A stretch of 64,000 nt of DNA from Acidomonas methanolica (GTDB lineage Bacteria > Pseudomonadota > Alphaproteobacteria > Acetobacterales > Acetobacteraceae): assembly GCF_004346035.1 (NCBI RefSeq), contig NZ_SLZN01000010.1:43185-107184 (forward strand). Direction: 5' to 3'. The number at the start of each line of letters is the position of its first letter. The first letter of the stretch is position 1. Under the pieces are notes generated by a model, which was not told the DNA's origin, did not search any database, and saw nothing but the letters and a program-made list of their open reading frames with translations. Position numbers and translations under genes: made by a program. Positions 8,092 to 17,205 of the stretch are shown one piece after another.

Positions 8092-9489
8092 ATGGAGGAG
8101 TTTGACCTTTTCGTCATCGGCGCGGGCTCCGGCGGCGTGCGATGCGCGCGGATCGCGGCCCGGAGCGGGGCGCGAGTCGGCATCGTCGAGGCGCGGCACT
8201 GGGGCGGCACCTGCGTCAATCTCGGCTGTGTGCCCAAGAAGCTGATGGTCTATGCCAGCGAGTATGGCGGCATGGCGGAGGACGCCCGCGCCTTCGGCTG
8301 GGACATGAGCGCGGGCGCGCATGACTGGTCGAAGCTGATCGCGGCCAAGGATCGTGAGATCGCACGGCTGAACGGCATCTATGTCTCCCTGCTGGAAACG
8401 GCCGGGGTGACGCTCATGAGCGGGCATGCGCGCTTCCTCGACGCCCATACGCTGGAGATCGGCGCATCGCCTCTCGCGCCGGGAGAGACGCCGCGGAGAG
8501 TCCGGGCCAAGGCGATCGTCATCGCCACCGGCTCGCAGGCCGTGCGGCCCGGAATTCCGGGCGCGGAGCTGGGGATCGTTTCGGACGACGCGTTCCATCT
8601 GCCCGCGCGGCCCGAGCGTATCGCGATCATCGGCGCCGGCTATATCGGGGTTGAATTCGCGGGGATTTTCGCCGGGCTGGGGTCGCATGTCGATCTGGTG
8701 TACCGGCAGGACCTGCCCTTGCGCGGCTTCGATGAAGAGCTTCGCGCCAGCTTGGCCGAGGCGTTGCCCGGCTACGGCATCGCTTTGCGCTCCGGCCATT
8801 CGCCGCGCGGGGTGGAGAAGCTGCCGGGAGGGGCGTTGCGCCTCGATCTCGGCGCGGGGGAGACTCTGGAGACCGATTGCGTCTTTTTCGCCACCGGACG
8901 CGCGCCCAATCTCTCGCGGCTCGATGTCGAGGCGGCGGGGGTCACGGTCGAGAAGGGGCGGGTCGTCGTGGACGATGCGTTCCGCACCTCCGTCCCGCAT
9001 ATCTACGCCATCGGCGACGTGACGGACCGCTACAACCTCACGCCGACGGCGATCGCGGAGGGGCATATGCTGGCCGAGCGTCTGTTCGGAGGCGGGACGC
9101 GGGACTGGTCCTTCGCGACGACGCCCAAGGCGGTGTTCTTTTCCGAGCCGCTCTCCAGCGTCGGGCTGACGGAAGAGGAGGCCGCGCGGGAGACGGATCT
9201 GGACATCTACACCGCCCGCTTTCGTCCGCTGCGCCAGACGCTGACCGGGCGCGATCGCAAGACCTTCATGAAGCTCGTCGTCTGCGCGCGGACGCAGGTG
9301 GTGCTGGGCGCGCATATGATGGGCGACGCCGCGCCGGAACTGATGCAGGGACTCGCCATCGCGGTGACGGCGCGGCTGACGAAGCGGGATTTCGACCGCA
9401 CCATCGGCATTCATCCGACGACGGCCGAGGAAATCGTCACGATGCGGAGTCCGGCGCGCCATGTGAAGCAGCGCGCCGAAGGGGGCTGA
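8092..9489 (+). CDS. gor: Glutathione-disulfide reductase
   Basis: Flavoprotein disulfide reductase that regenerates reduced glutathione with NADPH. It has the FAD Rossmann motif IGAGSGG at residues 9-15, the redox disulfide GGTCVNLGCVPKK (Cys41 and Cys46), the NADPH-binding IIGAGYIGVEFAG motif near residue 180, the second FAD motif YAIGDVTDR, and the active-site His441-Pro-Thr with Glu446 (HPTTAEE) near the C-terminus. Length 465 aa is normal. A ribosome binding site (GGAGG) precedes ATG 8092. The window also encodes glutathione peroxidase and GloB, which use the same thiol. The stop TGA is immediately followed by the convergent stop of the next gene. Confidence 0.96.
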   Translation: MEEFDLFVIGAGSGGVRCARIAARSGARVGIVEARHWGGTCVNLGCVPKKLMVYASEYGGMAEDARAFGWDMSAGAHDWSKLIAAKDREIARLNGIYVSLLETAGVTLMSGHARFLDAHTLEIGASPLAPGETPRRVRAKAIVIATGSQAVRPGIPGAELGIVSDDAFHLPARPERIAIIGAGYIGVEFAGIFAGLGSHVDLVYRQDLPLRGFDEELRASLAEALPGYGIALRSGHSPRGVEKLPGGALRLDLGAGETLETDCVFFATGRAPNLSRLDVEAAGVTVEKGRVVVDDAFRTSVPHIYAIGDVTDRYNLTPTAIAEGHMLAERLFGGGTRDWSFATTPKAVFFSEPLSSVGLTEEEAARETDLDIYTARFRPLRQTLTGRDRKTFMKLVVCARTQVVLGAHMMGDAAPELMQGLAIAVTARLTKRDFDRTIGIHPTTAEEIVTMRSPARHVKQRAEGG

Positions 9490-10317
9490 TCAGGCGGTCT
9501 CGGCCAGGAAGGCGAGCAGGTCGGCGTTGACCATCGCGTGATGCGTGGCGAAAAGCCCGTGCGGCGCGTCCTCATAGGGGATGTAGCGCGCATGGGGGAT
9601 CAGCTTCGCCGCCCGTTCCCCGGCGATCTTGGCCGGGACGGACGAATCCCATGTCCCGTGAATGATGAGGGTCGGCATCGTGAAGGCGGCGGTGTCGGCG
9701 GTGAAATCCGTCATGCCCCAGGCATCGACGCAATCCAGCGTCGCCATCGGGCTCGCCATGATCGCGAGGGCGAAGTGCCAGTCCAAAAGCGCTTCGCTCA
9801 CCGGACCGCCCAGCAGGGACATCCCGTAGAAATCGCGGGCGAAGCTGCGCAGGAAATGGAAGCGGTCCTTGCGGATCTGCTTCTTGAGCCCGGCCAGTGT
9901 CTCCAGATCGAAACCTTCCGGATTGTCGGGCGACTTCAGGATGCCGGGCACCACCGAAGCGAGCAGTACCGCGCCCGCGATTTTCGAGGCGCCATGGCGC
10001 GAGAGATAGCGCGCGATTTCCCCCCCGCCCATGGAGAAGCCCACCAGGGTGACGGCGTCGAGCGCCAGCGCGTCGATAATGGCGGCGAGGTCGTCAGCCA
10101 GCGTATCGTAATCATACCCCGTGACCGGATGGCCCGACTGGCCGAAACCCCGCCGGTCATAGGTGATGACGCGATATCCGGCTTCGACCAGCGCCAGTGT
10201 CTGATATTCCCACATGTCGCCGCTCAGCGGCCATCCATGGATGAGCAGAACCGGCCGGCCGCTGCCCATGTCCTTGACATGCAGATTGATCCCGTCCCGT
10301 GTGGTCACGAAAGCCAT
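9490..10317 (-). CDS. Alpha/beta hydrolase, cofactor-free haloperoxidase/esterase type
   Basis: Alpha/beta hydrolase of 275 aa, the size of the non-heme chloroperoxidase/arylesterase group. The oxyanion motif is LIHGWPLSGD. The nucleophile elbow GFSMGG holds Ser95, the acid is Asp224 in HGTWDSSVP and the base is His253 in DAPHGLF. Enzymes of this group act as esterases and, with small acids, as perhydrolases; the natural substrate cannot be read from sequence. No signal peptide is present. The start at 10317 has CGGAG eight bases upstream; a longer frame from 10407 has no such site. Gene and gor converge with stop codons touching. Confidence 0.9.
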   Translation of the reverse strand: MAFVTTRDGINLHVKDMGSGRPVLLIHGWPLSGDMWEYQTLALVEAGYRVITYDRRGFGQSGHPVTGYDYDTLADDLAAIIDALALDAVTLVGFSMGGGEIARYLSRHGASKIAGAVLLASVVPGILKSPDNPEGFDLETLAGLKKQIRKDRFHFLRSFARDFYGMSLLGGPVSEALLDWHFALAIMASPMATLDCVDAWGMTDFTADTAAFTMPTLIIHGTWDSSVPAKIAGERAAKLIPHARYIPYEDAPHGLFATHHAMVNADLLAFLAETA

Positions 10318-10388
10318 GATCGAAACTCCGTTGCGGATTCCCGCGTGTTGATGGAACCTGGGCGGCCGACGGCATAAGCCCGTATCCT

Positions 10389-10760
10389 TCAGTGCGGCGC
10401 GATCCATCCATTGCCGTTGGTGTCGCCCAGCGTGCCCGTCTGGACCGGGCTGGCGCTCTGATAGGCCGAGCCGAACTGGGTGAGGTCGGTGCCGGTGATC
10501 GGATCGCGCTGGATGTTCGCCTCATGATCCGGATCGGGGCCGTGCTTGAAATCGACGTTCGGCGCCTCCTGGTAGCCGGGAGGGAGGGAATGTCGGCCAT
10601 GCGCCGTCACCTGCTCCCCGTTGCCGCGATATTCCAGGCCAGGCTTCGATGCGGCACCCTGCGGAGGCTGGGGGGATGATGTCTGCGCCTGAGCGAGTGC
10701 CATGCCCGGCAGGCCGAGGGCCGCCAGGGATAGAAGCAGGGGAAGGCGGAGCGTCGCCAT
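10389..10760 (-). CDS. Small exported protein of unknown function
   Basis: A 123-aa protein with a clear signal peptide (MATLRLPLLLSLAALGL, cut near ALA-Q). The mature part is polar, rich in Gly, Pro, Gln and Asn, and has no Cys. Near the end it has a G-D-x-N-G-N-G segment that resembles a single short calcium-binding or thrombospondin-type loop. I do not recognise a family. The start at 10760 follows an AAGGATTG ribosome binding site; an upstream ATG at 10799 would add 13 charged residues before the signal peptide and is less likely. It is upstream of and on the same strand as the hydrolase gene, 71 bases apart. Confidence 0.7.
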   Translation of the reverse strand: MATLRLPLLLSLAALGLPGMALAQAQTSSPQPPQGAASKPGLEYRGNGEQVTAHGRHSLPPGYQEAPNVDFKHGPDPDHEANIQRDPITGTDLTQFGSAYQSASPVQTGTLGDTNGNGWIAPH

Positions 10761-10847
10761 GGGGCAATCCTTTTCGTGAACGCTCCGTTTTGTCGCCAAA
10801 AGGGGGAGCCGGGTCGGAGCGAGGCGCGCGTGTACGCCTCCTTACGG

Positions 10848-10853
10848 TATAAT
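10848..10853 (+). promoter_or_regulatory. Candidate -10 box upstream of alkB
   Basis: A perfect TATAAT stands 72 bases before the alkB start in an otherwise GC-rich gap. No convincing -35 box lies at the right distance, so this is a weak call based on one motif. Confidence 0.3.
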
Positions 10854-10924
10854 TGCGGCGGACGGCGTTTGGTTCAAGAGAACGGTGCATGAAGTTCGGG
10901 ACATGACGTGCGGAGGGAGGAAAA

Positions 10925-11563
10925 ATGGCTGATCTGTTCGCCGGTCTGCGCGAATGGGAGGCGATCGCGCCCGGAGCGGTTCTGCTGCCCGGCGCCGTGC
11001 TGGATCGCGCCGACCGTCTCTTGCGGGAGGTGGAGCGGATCGCGGCCCTGTCTCCGTTCCGCATCCTCACGACGCCCGGCGGCGGCCGCATGTCGGCGGC
11101 GATGACCAGCGCCGGGCCGCTGGGCTGGCATTCGGACCGGCGGGGCTATCGCTACGTGACGGCGGACCCGCTGACGGAACGCCCCTGGCCGCCCATGCCG
11201 CCGCTCTTCGCGGAGATCGCGCGGGACTGTGCCGCCTCGGCGGGATATGACGGGTTTCGCCCGCAGATCGCGCTCATCAACCGATACGTTCCCGGAGCGA
11301 GGATGGGACTGCATCAGGATCGGGACGAGGCGGCGCTGGAGGCGCCCATCGTTTCGATCTCTCTGGGCCTGCCCGCGCGCTTCCTCTTCGGCGGCCTGTC
11401 CCGGCACGAGCCGATCCGGCGCTTCGATCTGCTACACGGCGACGCCGTGGTCTGGGGCGGCCCGTCGCGTCTGGCCTTTCACGGCGTCGCGACGATCCGC
11501 GCGGGCGATCATCCGGCGACCGGGGCCTGCCGCATCAATCTGACGTTTCGCCGGGTCACATGA
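10925..11563 (+). CDS. alkB: Alpha-ketoglutarate-dependent DNA repair dioxygenase AlkB
   Basis: Fe(II)/2-oxoglutarate dioxygenase that removes alkyl groups from 1-methyladenine and 3-methylcytosine in DNA. The metal ligands His130, Asp132 (GLHQDRDE) and His186 (LAFHGV) are present, as are the 2-oxoglutarate-binding Arg203 and Arg209 (CRINLTFRR). The INRYVPGARMGLH segment is the family hallmark. At 212 aa the length matches Escherichia coli AlkB. An AGGGAGGA ribosome binding site precedes ATG 10925. It stands alone, divergent from the small exported protein, with no visible Ada-type operator. Confidence 0.95.
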   Translation: MADLFAGLREWEAIAPGAVLLPGAVLDRADRLLREVERIAALSPFRILTTPGGGRMSAAMTSAGPLGWHSDRRGYRYVTADPLTERPWPPMPPLFAEIARDCAASAGYDGFRPQIALINRYVPGARMGLHQDRDEAALEAPIVSISLGLPARFLFGGLSRHEPIRRFDLLHGDAVVWGGPSRLAFHGVATIRAGDHPATGACRINLTFRRVT

Positions 11564-11742
11564 CGTCGCGGCGGGGCAGGGAAGGTTTTTCGTGCCTCTT
11601 TGCGAAAAAGAACGAGGACGCATCCCGACACTCATCCCCTGCCTGCCCCGGGCGCATAACATCCTACTAGGCGCGGCGCGAAATTCCCGGCATAAACGCG
11701 GCCCGCTTCGTGCGGAAACAGAGGACAGGAAGCAGCAGACGC

Positions 11743-13134
11743 ATGGCCACCCCGAACGACGCTGTAACGCATCCCGGCTGGACGCCGTCGAGCTGGCGGT
11801 CGTATCCGGCGCGCCAGATGCCGCATTATGAGGACGCCGCGACGCTCGAAGCCGTCGAGGAGCGGCTGCGGCGCTATCCGCCGCTGGTCTTCGCCGGAGA
11901 GACGCGGCGGCTGAAGGCGCATCTCGCCAAGGCGGCGCGGGGCGAGGCCTTCGTGTTGCAGGGCGGGGCGTGCGCGGAGAGTTTCGACGAGTTCACCGCC
12001 GATATCGTGCGCGACACGTTCCGCGTGCTGCTCCAGATGGCGGTGGTGCTGACCTTCGCCGCCAAGGTGCCGGTGGTGAAGATCGGGCGCATGGCCGGGC
12101 AATACGCCAAGCCCCGCTCCTCGGATACCGAGACGATCGGCGGCGTGACGCTGCCGAGCTATCGCGGCGACATCATCAACGGCGCGGCTTTCGAGGCGCA
12201 GGCGCGCGTTCCCGATCCGCGCCGGATGGAGACCGGGTATTTCCAGTCCGCTGGCGTGATGAACCTGCTGCGCGCCTTCGCCTCGGGCGGCTATGCGAAT
12301 CTGCATCAGGTGCATCGCTGGAATCTCGGTTTCGTCGAGCGCTCGCCACTGGCGGAACGGTATCGCCTGCTCGCGGGGCGGATCGACGAGACGCTGTCCT
12401 TCATGTCCGCCTGCGGCCTCAGCCAGAGTGCGCCGCAGATCAACGACACGGAGTTCTACACCTCGCATGAAGCACTGCTGCTGCCTTATGAGCAGGCGTT
12501 GACGCGCGTGGACAGCCTGAGCGGCGAATGGTACGACTGCACGGCTCACTTCGTCTGGATCGGCGATCGCACGCGCCAGCCGGACGGCGCGCATGTCGAG
12601 TTCCTGCGCGGGGTGAACAATCCGATCGGCATCAAGGTCGGGCCGTCCACCCAGATCGGCGATCTGGAAAAGCTGCTGGAGACTCTCAATCCGCGTGACG
12701 AAGCGGGGCGGATTACGCTGATCTCGCGCATGGGGGCGGGCAAGGTGGGCGATCACCTGCCGCCGCTGCTCGACGCCGTACGCCGGACCGGGCGCATCGT
12801 GACCTGGCTGTGCGACCCGATGCACGGCAACACCATCGCGACGGCGGACAAGATCAAGACGCGCTCCTTCGACTCGATCCTGACGGAACTGCGCGGCTTC
12901 TTCGATGTTTTCGCCGAGGCCGGGCTGCGGCCGGGCGGGATTCATGTCGAGATGACGGGGCAGGACGTGACGGAATGTGTCGGCGGCGCGTGCCGCATCA
13001 CCGAGGCCGATCTGACCGGCCGTTACGAGACCTTCTGCGATCCGCGCCTGAACGCGGAACAGTCGCTGGAAATGGCCTTTCTCGTGGCCGAGGAACTCAC
13101 CCGCCAGTTCCGCGCCGGGGCTGACGCCGCGTGA
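11743..13134 (+). CDS. 3-deoxy-7-phosphoheptulonate synthase, type II
   Basis: First enzyme of the shikimate pathway, condensing phosphoenolpyruvate and erythrose 4-phosphate. This is the plant/Mycobacterium-like type II form (463 aa), not the AroG/F/H type I form. Landmarks are the N-terminal [15 protein letters not shown] segment, the metal-binding Cys in [12 protein letters not shown], the K-P-R-S-S-D-T-E segment (residues near 125), the V-G-P-S-T (phosphate site), D-P-M-H-G-N and the metal-binding H-V-E-M-T-G. I placed the start at ATG 11743; an upstream ATG at 11710 would add 11 residues. The next gene, pncB, overlaps its stop by four bases, an odd pairing of aromatic and NAD metabolism. 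Confidence 0.95.
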   Translation: MATPNDAVTHPGWTPSSWRSYPARQMPHYEDAATLEAVEERLRRYPPLVFAGETRRLKAHLAKAARGEAFVLQGGACAESFDEFTADIVRDTFRVLLQMAVVLTFAAKVPVVKIGRMAGQYAKPRSSDTETIGGVTLPSYRGDIINGAAFEAQARVPDPRRMETGYFQSAGVMNLLRAFASGGYANLHQVHRWNLGFVERSPLAERYRLLAGRIDETLSFMSACGLSQSAPQINDTEFYTSHEALLLPYEQALTRVDSLSGEWYDCTAHFVWIGDRTRQPDGAHVEFLRGVNNPIGIKVGPSTQIGDLEKLLETLNPRDEAGRITLISRMGAGKVGDHLPPLLDAVRRTGRIVTWLCDPMHGNTIATADKIKTRSFDSILTELRGFFDVFAEAGLRPGGIHVEMTGQDVTECVGGACRITEADLTGRYETFCDPRLNAEQSLEMAFLVAEELTRQFRAGADAA

Positions 13135-14348
13135 CGGCGGGTCCGTTCGCCGCGATCGAGGCGGGGCTGGCGCGTGCCGCCGGGCCGAAACAGGCCCTCG
13201 GCCGCGAGGATGTCGCGCTGCGGACGGATGCCTATTTCAACCGCACGCAGGCGATCGTCGCGCATTTCGGCGATGCGCGCGTGACCTACGCGGTGTTCAT
13301 CCGCCGGCCCGTCATCGCCGCGACGGGGCTGATGCGGCGATGGCTGGAGAACGTCACGCGCGAGCGCGGCATCGTCATCGAGTGCGAGCAGGTCTATCCC
13401 GACGGCGCCTGGGTCGGGGCGGGCGAGCCGCTGCTCTACCTGACCGGCTCCTTCATCGAACTGTCTCCGCTGGAAACCCTGCTGCTCCAGCGGCTGGGCG
13501 CGTGCTGCGTCGCCGCGCACCACGCCTACCAGATGGCGCTCACCCTGCCTCATGTCGCCTTTCTCGCGATGGAGGCGCGGCATTGCGCCGGTTTCGAGAT
13601 GCAGGAGATGATGGATTACGCGGCGGCTGTGGGCTCCGCGGCGGCGCGGCAGGAGGGGGCGAAGGGCTTCGTCGGCTGCGCCAATGACGTGACGGCGCCG
13701 TTCTTCGGGATCGAAAAAGGACTGGGCACCATGCCGCACGCGCTGATCGGCTATGCGCGTGGCACGGTACGGGCGGCGGAGATGTATCACGAGGTCTATC
13801 CGCATGATCCGCTGACGGTGCTGGTGGATTATTACGGGCGGGAGGTTACGGATGGTCTGGCCGTATGCCGCCGCTTCCCCGAACTCGCGGCGGCCGGGCG
13901 TCTGAACCTGCGGCTGGACACGCATGGCGGGCGCTTCCTCGAAGGGCTCGACCCGCAATCCTCCTACGCCGTGCTGGAGCGCAACTGCCCGGCCGCCATC
14001 CGCCGTTATCGGTCGGACCAGGAACTGCGCGATCTCGTCGGCACCGGCGTCTCGGCGGCGGCGATCTGGCGGATGCGCGAGGTGCTGGACGAAGCCGGAT
14101 TCCCGTCCGTGGGTCTCGTCGCCTCCTCCGGCTTCGGGCTGGAGAAATGCGCCGCCATGGCCGATGCGCGGGCCCCGGTCGATGTGATCGGCACCGGCTC
14201 CTTCATCCCTGCCCGCTGGAGCGAAACCTATGCGACCGCGGATATCGTGGCCTATGACGGGGAGTCGCGGGTGAAGGTCGGGCGGGAGTTCCTGCTCGCC
14301 AAATCTCGCATCGCCCCCTTGCCGCCTTCTGAAAGCGCCGAGCCATGA
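13131..14348 (+). CDS. pncB: Nicotinate phosphoribosyltransferase
   Basis: Converts nicotinate and PRPP to nicotinate mononucleotide in the Preiss-Handler NAD salvage route, and so uses the product of PncA encoded at 2873. The N-terminal [11 protein letters not shown] segment, the [16 protein letters not shown] stretch (active-site Arg and nearby His) and the C-terminal V-D-V-I-G-T-G-S-F segment (phosphate-binding) support the call. It is 405 aa and resembles the archaeal/Gram-positive style more than the E. coli form. The start is GTG 13131 inside the stop of the DAHP synthase gene, and its own stop overlaps the next ATG as ATGA, so the three genes form one operon. Confidence 0.92.
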   Translation: MTAGPFAAIEAGLARAAGPKQALGREDVALRTDAYFNRTQAIVAHFGDARVTYAVFIRRPVIAATGLMRRWLENVTRERGIVIECEQVYPDGAWVGAGEPLLYLTGSFIELSPLETLLLQRLGACCVAAHHAYQMALTLPHVAFLAMEARHCAGFEMQEMMDYAAAVGSAAARQEGAKGFVGCANDVTAPFFGIEKGLGTMPHALIGYARGTVRAAEMYHEVYPHDPLTVLVDYYGREVTDGLAVCRRFPELAAAGRLNLRLDTHGGRFLEGLDPQSSYAVLERNCPAAIRRYRSDQELRDLVGTGVSAAAIWRMREVLDEAGFPSVGLVASSGFGLEKCAAMADARAPVDVIGTGSFIPARWSETYATADIVAYDGESRVKVGREFLLAKSRIAPLPPSESAEP

Positions 14349-14785
14349 CCGAGACGACCGAAACCGACGCCACGCCCGAGAAGGAATGGCCCGAGAAGGA
14401 ATGGCCCGAGAAGGAATGGCCCGAGAAGGAATGGACGGTGCGGATCATCGACCATTCAGGCGCGTCGGAAGAGGATGACAACGTGGTCGAGACGATCGCG
14501 GGCTTCCTGGATCTGCCGCATGCCAACGCCTTCGCCCGCGCCTATGTGCGCGACAGCATCGAGCGGTGCCGCGAGGGCGGTGCGACGGGCCGCGCGGTGC
14601 TGGAGGCGTGGTACGCTTTCGGCGAGGATGCGACGGTCGCCGATTCGGGCGTGGAGGGCTGGACATCCGCCGACGAGCTGGACCATTTCTCCGAGGAACC
14701 GGCCACGCCGATGGAGCGGGACTGGCGCGCCCTCGATCCGCGCCGTCTGGTTCAGGATGACGAGGACGACGCGCCGGAGGAATGA
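14345..14785 (+). CDS. Small acidic protein with PEKEW tandem repeats
   Basis: A 146-aa protein with no signal peptide. Residues 11-30 are four exact copies of Pro-Glu-Lys-Glu-Trp, followed at about 31 by a folded-looking segment (W/T-V-R-I-I-D-H-S-G) and helices to about residue 120. The C-terminus is very acidic (D-D-E-D-D-A-P-E-E). I do not recognise the family. The start overlaps the stop of pncB by four bases. The gene lies 82 bases before gltX. The exact nucleotide repetition indicates recent duplication, and copy number may vary between strains. A shorter frame starting after the repeats has no ATG nearby, so the repeats are most likely translated. Confidence 0.75.
   Translation: MTETTETDATPEKEWPEKEWPEKEWPEKEWTVRIIDHSGASEEDDNVVETIAGFLDLPHANAFARAYVRDSIERCREGGATGRAVLEAWYAFGEDATVADSGVEGWTSADELDHFSEEPATPMERDWRALDPRRLVQDDEDDAPEE
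14375..14434 (+). repeat. Four perfect 15-bp tandem repeats
   Basis: The unit CCCGAGAAGGAATGG occurs four times without a mismatch, in frame inside the gene at 14345, and encodes PEKEW each time. Because even third codon positions are identical, the array is young or kept uniform by slippage. Confidence 0.98.
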
Positions 14786-14867
14786 TCGGCGGAAGAGGGA
14801 GCGCCTCGCGAAGCGCGCCTGCCGATAACGCTGGAATCCATGCGTCCGCCGAGGCATATGGAGCGGC

Positions 14868-16202
14868 ATGAAACTGCGCTTCGCTCCCAGCCCGACCGGG
14901 CATCTCCATGTCGGCAACGCCCGGCTCGCCATCGCCAACGCCCTGTTCGCGCGCCGTCATGGCGCGGTGTTTCTCCTACGGATCGACGACACGGATCGCG
15001 ACCGTTCGCGCGAGGAGTATGAGACGGGAATAGAGACCGATTTGCGCTGGCTGGGAATCGGGTGGCAGGAAAAGGCGCATCAATCGGCGCGACTGGACCG
15101 TTACGCGGCGGCGGTCGAGGCGCTCAAGGCGTCCGGGCGGCTTTATCCGTGCTTCGAGAGCGAACTCGAACTGTCCGCCAAGCGCGAGGCGCGGCTGCGC
15201 GCGGGCAAGCCTCCGGTCTATGACCGCGCGATGTTGAAGATGACGCCGGAACAGCGCGCCCGGGCGGAGGCGAACGGCAAGGTGCCGTATTGGCGCTTCA
15301 GGCTGAGCGACACGACGCGGCGCTGGAACGACCTCGTCATGGGAGAGTGCAGCGTCAAGCTGACGGCGATTTCCGATCCCGTGCTCCTGCGCACGGACGG
15401 GACGGTGCTCTATACCCTAGCCTCCGTTGTGGACGATCTGGAGCTGGGCGTCACGCATATCGTGCGCGGCGAGGATCACCTCACCAATACCGGCGTGCAG
15501 ATCGACCTGATCGAGGCGCTGGGCGGAAAGCCCGGACAGTTCGCCTTCGGCCACATGCCGCTCCTGCTGGATGAGGGGGGCGCCAAGCTCTCCAAGCGTC
15601 TCGACGGGCTGTCCCTGCGCTCCCTGCGTCATGACGGCATCGAGCCCGAGGCGATCGTCTCCTATCTCTCCCGCCTCGGCACGGCCGACGATCCGGCGGC
15701 GATGAGCTTCGACGAGGCGGCGGCGGGGTTCGACCTCTCCCGCGTCTCGCGCTCGGCCGCGCGCTTCGACATGCGGCAATTGCTGGGGCTGAACCGCAAG
15801 CTGCTGCACCAGAAGAGCTTCGCGGAAATTCAGGACCGTTTGCCCGAGGGCGCGACGGAAGATTTCTGGAATGTCATCCGCGGGAATGTGGACCTCACCG
15901 GCGAGATCGCCCATTGGTGGCAGGTTGTCGCAGGCGAGATCACGCCTCCCGGTTTGTCCGACGAGGCGTCGTTCCTCGAACAGGCGCGGGAGACGCTGCC
16001 GCCCGCGCCTTGGGACGAGGGGACATGGAAGGCATGGATGACGGCATTGCGCGCGGTTTCCGGCCGGAGCGGGCGGGCGCTGTTTCATCCGCTGCGCCTG
16101 GCGCTGACGGGGGAGGAAGCCGGGCCGGAACTGCACGCCCTGATCCGGCTGATGGGGCGCGAGCGCGTGCTCGCCCGGTTGCAGGACGCGGCGTTCGCCT
16201 GA
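14868..16202 (+). CDS. gltX: Glutamyl-tRNA synthetase
   Basis: Class I aminoacyl-tRNA synthetase charging tRNA-Glu. The HIGH-type motif is at residues 6-17 (APSPTGHLHVGN) and the KLSKR motif lies near residue 240. At 444 aa it is a little shorter than the usual 465-490 aa. Acetobacteraceae commonly carry two GluRS paralogues, one of which can charge tRNA-Gln for later amidation; which of the two this is cannot be decided here. ATG 14868 has GGAG five bases upstream. The following Kir channel gene begins 36 bases after the stop on the same strand. Confidence 0.94.
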   Translation: MKLRFAPSPTGHLHVGNARLAIANALFARRHGAVFLLRIDDTDRDRSREEYETGIETDLRWLGIGWQEKAHQSARLDRYAAAVEALKASGRLYPCFESELELSAKREARLRAGKPPVYDRAMLKMTPEQRARAEANGKVPYWRFRLSDTTRRWNDLVMGECSVKLTAISDPVLLRTDGTVLYTLASVVDDLELGVTHIVRGEDHLTNTGVQIDLIEALGGKPGQFAFGHMPLLLDEGGAKLSKRLDGLSLRSLRHDGIEPEAIVSYLSRLGTADDPAAMSFDEAAAGFDLSRVSRSAARFDMRQLLGLNRKLLHQKSFAEIQDRLPEGATEDFWNVIRGNVDLTGEIAHWWQVVAGEITPPGLSDEASFLEQARETLPPAPWDEGTWKAWMTALRAVSGRSGRALFHPLRLALTGEEAGPELHALIRLMGRERVLARLQDAAFA

Positions 16203-16238
16203 GCGCATTCCGTCGCCCTTACGGTCGAGGGTGACGCG

Positions 16239-17204
16239 ATGATGAAGACTCGTTGGCGGCGCGGGGGAAAAGGGCTTCGCCCGCCCGTCGCCCTGGACCC
16301 GGAGCGCCGCTTTCACGCCCATCTGATCCAGGAGCAGAGCGATGGCGACGTCCAGCGCATCGGGCTGGCGGACAGCATCTGGACCGACATCTACCACCAC
16401 CTGCTGACCATGTCCTGGCCGGGCTTCATGCTCTGGTCCGTCGCGCTCTATTTTGTGGTGAATTTCATCTTCACCCTGCTTTACGCAGCGACCGGCGCGA
16501 CGGTCGGCGGTGTGCGGCCGCACCGGCTGGACGATCTGTTCTTCTTCAGCGTGCAGACCTTCTCCACCGTCGGATATGGCGCGATGGCGCCCGAGGGCCC
16601 GACCGCCAATATCCTTTCCACCGTGGAGCTCTATGTCGGCATGCTGGTGAACGCGCTGGGCACGGGCGCGGTTTTCGCCCGGTTCGCCCGCCCGCGCGCG
16701 CGGGTCATTTTCTCGCGGCATGCGGTCATCAGTTCCGAACACGGCATGCCCGCCCTGTGCGTCCGCATCGCGAACTGCCGTCGCAGCGCGCTGCTCTCGG
16801 TCGGCGTGGAGGCGGCGCTGGCCCAATATGTGATGGGGGAGAACGGGCATCCCGTGCGGCGTTTCGTGCCTCTGCCGCTGCTGCAACCGCATATTCCGAT
16901 TCTGCGGTTCGCCTTCGTGCTGGCTCATGTGATCGAGAAGGACAGCCCGCTGGCGGAGCATTTGTACAAGCACCTGCTGGGCGAGCAGGCGGAGGTGATG
17001 CTGACGCTCACCGGCACGGACGAGGTGACGGGCCAGACGATGCTCGCCCGTGCGTCCTATCGCTTCGAGCGGATCAAGGCGGGCCATCGTTTCGTCGATA
17101 TTCTCGACCTGCGGGAAGGCGGCGGCATCGCGGTGGATTATCGCCGCTTCCACGACATCGAGGAAGACGCGCGCGGGAAAGGCCAGGAGGCGCGGACGGG
17201 GTGA
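16239..17204 (+). CDS. Inward-rectifier-type potassium channel (KirBac)
   Basis: A 321-aa inner-membrane K+ channel subunit. It has an N-terminal slide-helix region, two transmembrane helices (about 60-85 and 120-145) flanking a pore helix with the selectivity filter TVGYG at residues 110-114, and a C-terminal cytoplasmic immunoglobulin-like domain with the SRHAVIS-E-G-P-L-R-I-N-R pattern typical of Kir channels. The segment TFSTVGYGAMAP is characteristic of KirBac proteins. Probably tetrameric and gated by lipid or ligand. The gene follows gltX closely; no regulatory gene is adjacent. It converges on pssA, with one base between the two stops. Confidence 0.94.
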   Translation: MMKTRWRRGGKGLRPPVALDPERRFHAHLIQEQSDGDVQRIGLADSIWTDIYHHLLTMSWPGFMLWSVALYFVVNFIFTLLYAATGATVGGVRPHRLDDLFFFSVQTFSTVGYGAMAPEGPTANILSTVELYVGMLVNALGTGAVFARFARPRARVIFSRHAVISSEHGMPALCVRIANCRRSALLSVGVEAALAQYVMGENGHPVRRFVPLPLLQPHIPILRFAFVLAHVIEKDSPLAEHLYKHLLGEQAEVMLTLTGTDEVTGQTMLARASYRFERIKAGHRFVDILDLREGGGIAVDYRRFHDIEEDARGKGQEARTG

Positions 17205-17205
17205 C

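Noticed and set aside
7459..9462. Long minus-strand frame opposite fpr and gor
   Set aside because: Antisense to two well-supported enzymes; composition is Arg/His-rich and no motif appears.
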